Part shown: piece after piece, positions 63,030 through 64,000 of the stretch
Numbering within the stretch: position 1 is the first letter of the stretch
How the letters are laid out: each line of letters opens with the position of its first letter
Origin: Myxococcales bacterium
Lineage (GTDB): Bacteria; Myxococcota_A; Polyangia; Fen-1088
Assembly: GCA_022184915.1 (NCBI GenBank)
Contig: JAGTJU010000002.1
Span: 1-64,000, forward strand
Length of the DNA: 64,000 nucleotides
Direction of reading: 5' to 3'
Made by a program: the position numbers and the translations under genes
Notes under the pieces: generated by a model
Told to the model about the DNA's origin: nothing
The model's database searches: none
Seen by the model: only the letters and a program-made list of their open reading frames with translations

Positions 63030-63454
63030 TCACGGCAAAGGCGACGCCACCGGCGCCGGACGGGCGACGAATTCGCTGAAGGCGATCTCGGTGGGCTTGC
63101 CCGGAACGCCAGACGGCTGGAGCTGCGCATTCGTGAGCTGAAAGTTGAAAACCGAGTCCAAACGTTGAGTGCCCCCGTTGCCTTCTACGTGAAGTTGGTT
63201 TGGGTCAGCTTGCCGCTCGCGCCGGCAGAAAGTTGAGTGTACTTGTCGATCAGGACGTTCTTGACGACCTTCGAGGGCGAGCCGCCATGTTGAACGCCGT
63301 CTGCGGAGTAGGCATTGGGAATGGCATCGGGCCCCGCGTCGGCGGTGACCATGCCCCCATCGGGCAACGCATCGGGGACGTCGTCTTCACAGCCGACAGA
63401 AAAGAGCACAAGCGCCGCGCTCAGACGGAACAAATATGAACGTGGTCCGATCAT
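63030..63454 (-). pseudogene. Lipoprotein with a frameshift near its middle
   Basis: From ATG 63454 the sequence MIGPRSYLFRLSAALVLFSV then GCEDD is a lipoprotein signal (lipobox FSVGC) with an Asp/Gly-rich linker. The frame stops at 63185 after KLTQTNFT. One base on, an adjacent frame continues sensibly: VEGNGGTQRLDSVFNFQLTN, AQLQPSGVPGKPTEIAFSEF, to a stop at 63030-63032. A one-base indel near 63188 is therefore likely. The joined product (~141 residues) is unrecognised. Confidence 0.6.
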
Positions 63455-63631
63455 TGTGAGGTCGCCGACGTGCTCCGATGCGGGCGCGCGGAGATGAGTG
63501 GGCATCGGAGGATCCTTTGGTCTGCTTGGGGGGGGCTGGCCTCGACTTGGTCGTCAGATACCTTGCGAGGGGCGCCCGGATTGGCGGCCGCCAGCTCGAC
63601 AACGCCTCACCCTGCGTACAAAGTACTCGTC

Positions 63632-64000
63632 ATGAAAGCTTCCATCATTCGATCCTTCGGTGGTCCTGAAAACATCGAGCTGGCCGAGATGCCGAAGCCG
63701 GTGCCGGGGCCAAAGCAGGTGCTGATTCGCGTTGTTGCGGCCTCAGTGAACCCAGTTGATTACAAGATCAGGCAGAATGGATCGTGGGCAGGCGTGCCAA
63801 TGCCGGCCATCCTTGGCTACGACGCTGCGGGTATCGTAGAAGCTGTGGGTGCGCAAGCTTCGCGATTCAAACCTGGCGATGAAGTCTTCTACAGCGCGCG
63901 CATTTTTGGGCGGCAAGGCACGTACGCTGAGTATCATGTCGAAGACGAAGAGATCATCGCACTCAAGCCGGCTGCGTTGACGTTCGAGGAAGCGGCTGCC
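63632..64000 (+). CDS. NADP-dependent medium-chain oxidoreductase (cut by window end)
   Basis: From ATG 63632 the first 123 residues read MKASIIRSFGGPENIELAEM, PKPVPGPKQVLIRVVAASVN PVDYKIRQ in pieces, then PAILGYDAAGIVEAVGAQAS, the N-terminal GroES-like domain of zinc-independent quinone oxidoreductase/MDR proteins. The Rossmann domain lies beyond the window. These enzymes reduce quinones or enones with NADPH. The frame is open to the last base. Confidence 0.9.
   Translation, partial: MKASIIRSFGGPENIELAEMPKPVPGPKQVLIRVVAASVNPVDYKIRQNGSWAGVPMPAILGYDAAGIVEAVGAQASRFKPGDEVFYSARIFGRQGTYAEYHVEDEEIIALKPAALTFEEAAA

Overview
The window looks like a chromosomal accessory region of a high-GC myxobacterium or close relative (Myxococcota). 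Evidence for this is the paired DUF1592/DUF1552 genes, several secreted lipoproteins with LxxC lipoboxes followed by Gly/Asp/Pro-rich linkers, an antistasin-type Cys-rich lipoprotein, an M64-like secreted metalloprotease and a 1.4-kb-plus G8/PKD/beta-helix exoprotein. The assignment is inferred from gene content only. The region is heavily rearranged: it carries at least six transposon families (IS4, ISAzo13, ISNCY, IS21, IS30, IS3), a group II intron reverse transcriptase scrap, many gene fragments and several families of direct repeats.

Layout. 0-3.1 kb is a graveyard of fragments (membrane protein tail, frameshifted transmembrane protein, DUF433/PIN scraps, GAF scrap, a displaced 615-bp copy of the defence-island border) with one intact Uma2-like gene. 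3.4-13.7 kb is a four-gene defence island: SNF2-type helicase with a C-terminal DUF3883 domain, NYN-domain ribonuclease, DUF1156 DNA methyltransferase (broken by two one-base T insertions) and DUF499 ATPase, read as one operon with ATGA overlaps. This matches the helicase-methylase-ATPase (Hma-type) architecture with an extra NYN gene embedded. 14-15.4 kb is an intact ISAzo13 element. 15.4-21.7 kb holds secreted lipoproteins and an ECF sigma-factor operon. 21.7-23.9 kb is a CysN fragment between 109-bp direct repeats. 24-27 kb is the DUF1592/DUF1552 pair.

27.2-36 kb mixes IS4 copies with a HigB/HigA-type toxin-antitoxin pair, an ISNCY element, a DUF1016 nuclease and a catalytic-domain-only tyrosine recombinase. 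36.2-38.2 kb is the metalloprotease. 38.3-47.3 kb holds an ISNCY deletion derivative, an MntA/HepT pair, an intact IS21 inside an IS3 fragment, an AbrB/PIN pair, a fused IstB/ISAzo13 relic and a nucleotidyltransferase with a 61-residue partner. 47.3-54.2 kb is bounded by two IS4 copies and carries a sugar module (RhaT-like transporter, sugar isomerase, PhyH dioxygenase, AraC regulator). 54.2-57.3 kb is a TetR/amine oxidase pair followed by PriA, YafY-type and reverse transcriptase scraps. 58.2-64 kb returns to myxobacterial exported proteins and ends in a medium-chain oxidoreductase cut by the window edge.

The strongest biological stories are the Hma-like island with its NYN nuclease, its duplicated border and its frame-broken methylase; a ~107-bp interspersed repeat that is repeatedly the landing site of one ISNCY element and its derivatives; and an IS4-family element whose insertions all fall on CTAG-centred 10-bp targets. 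Several genes are broken by single-base indels, some in homopolymer runs, so sequencing error must be excluded before calling them dead.
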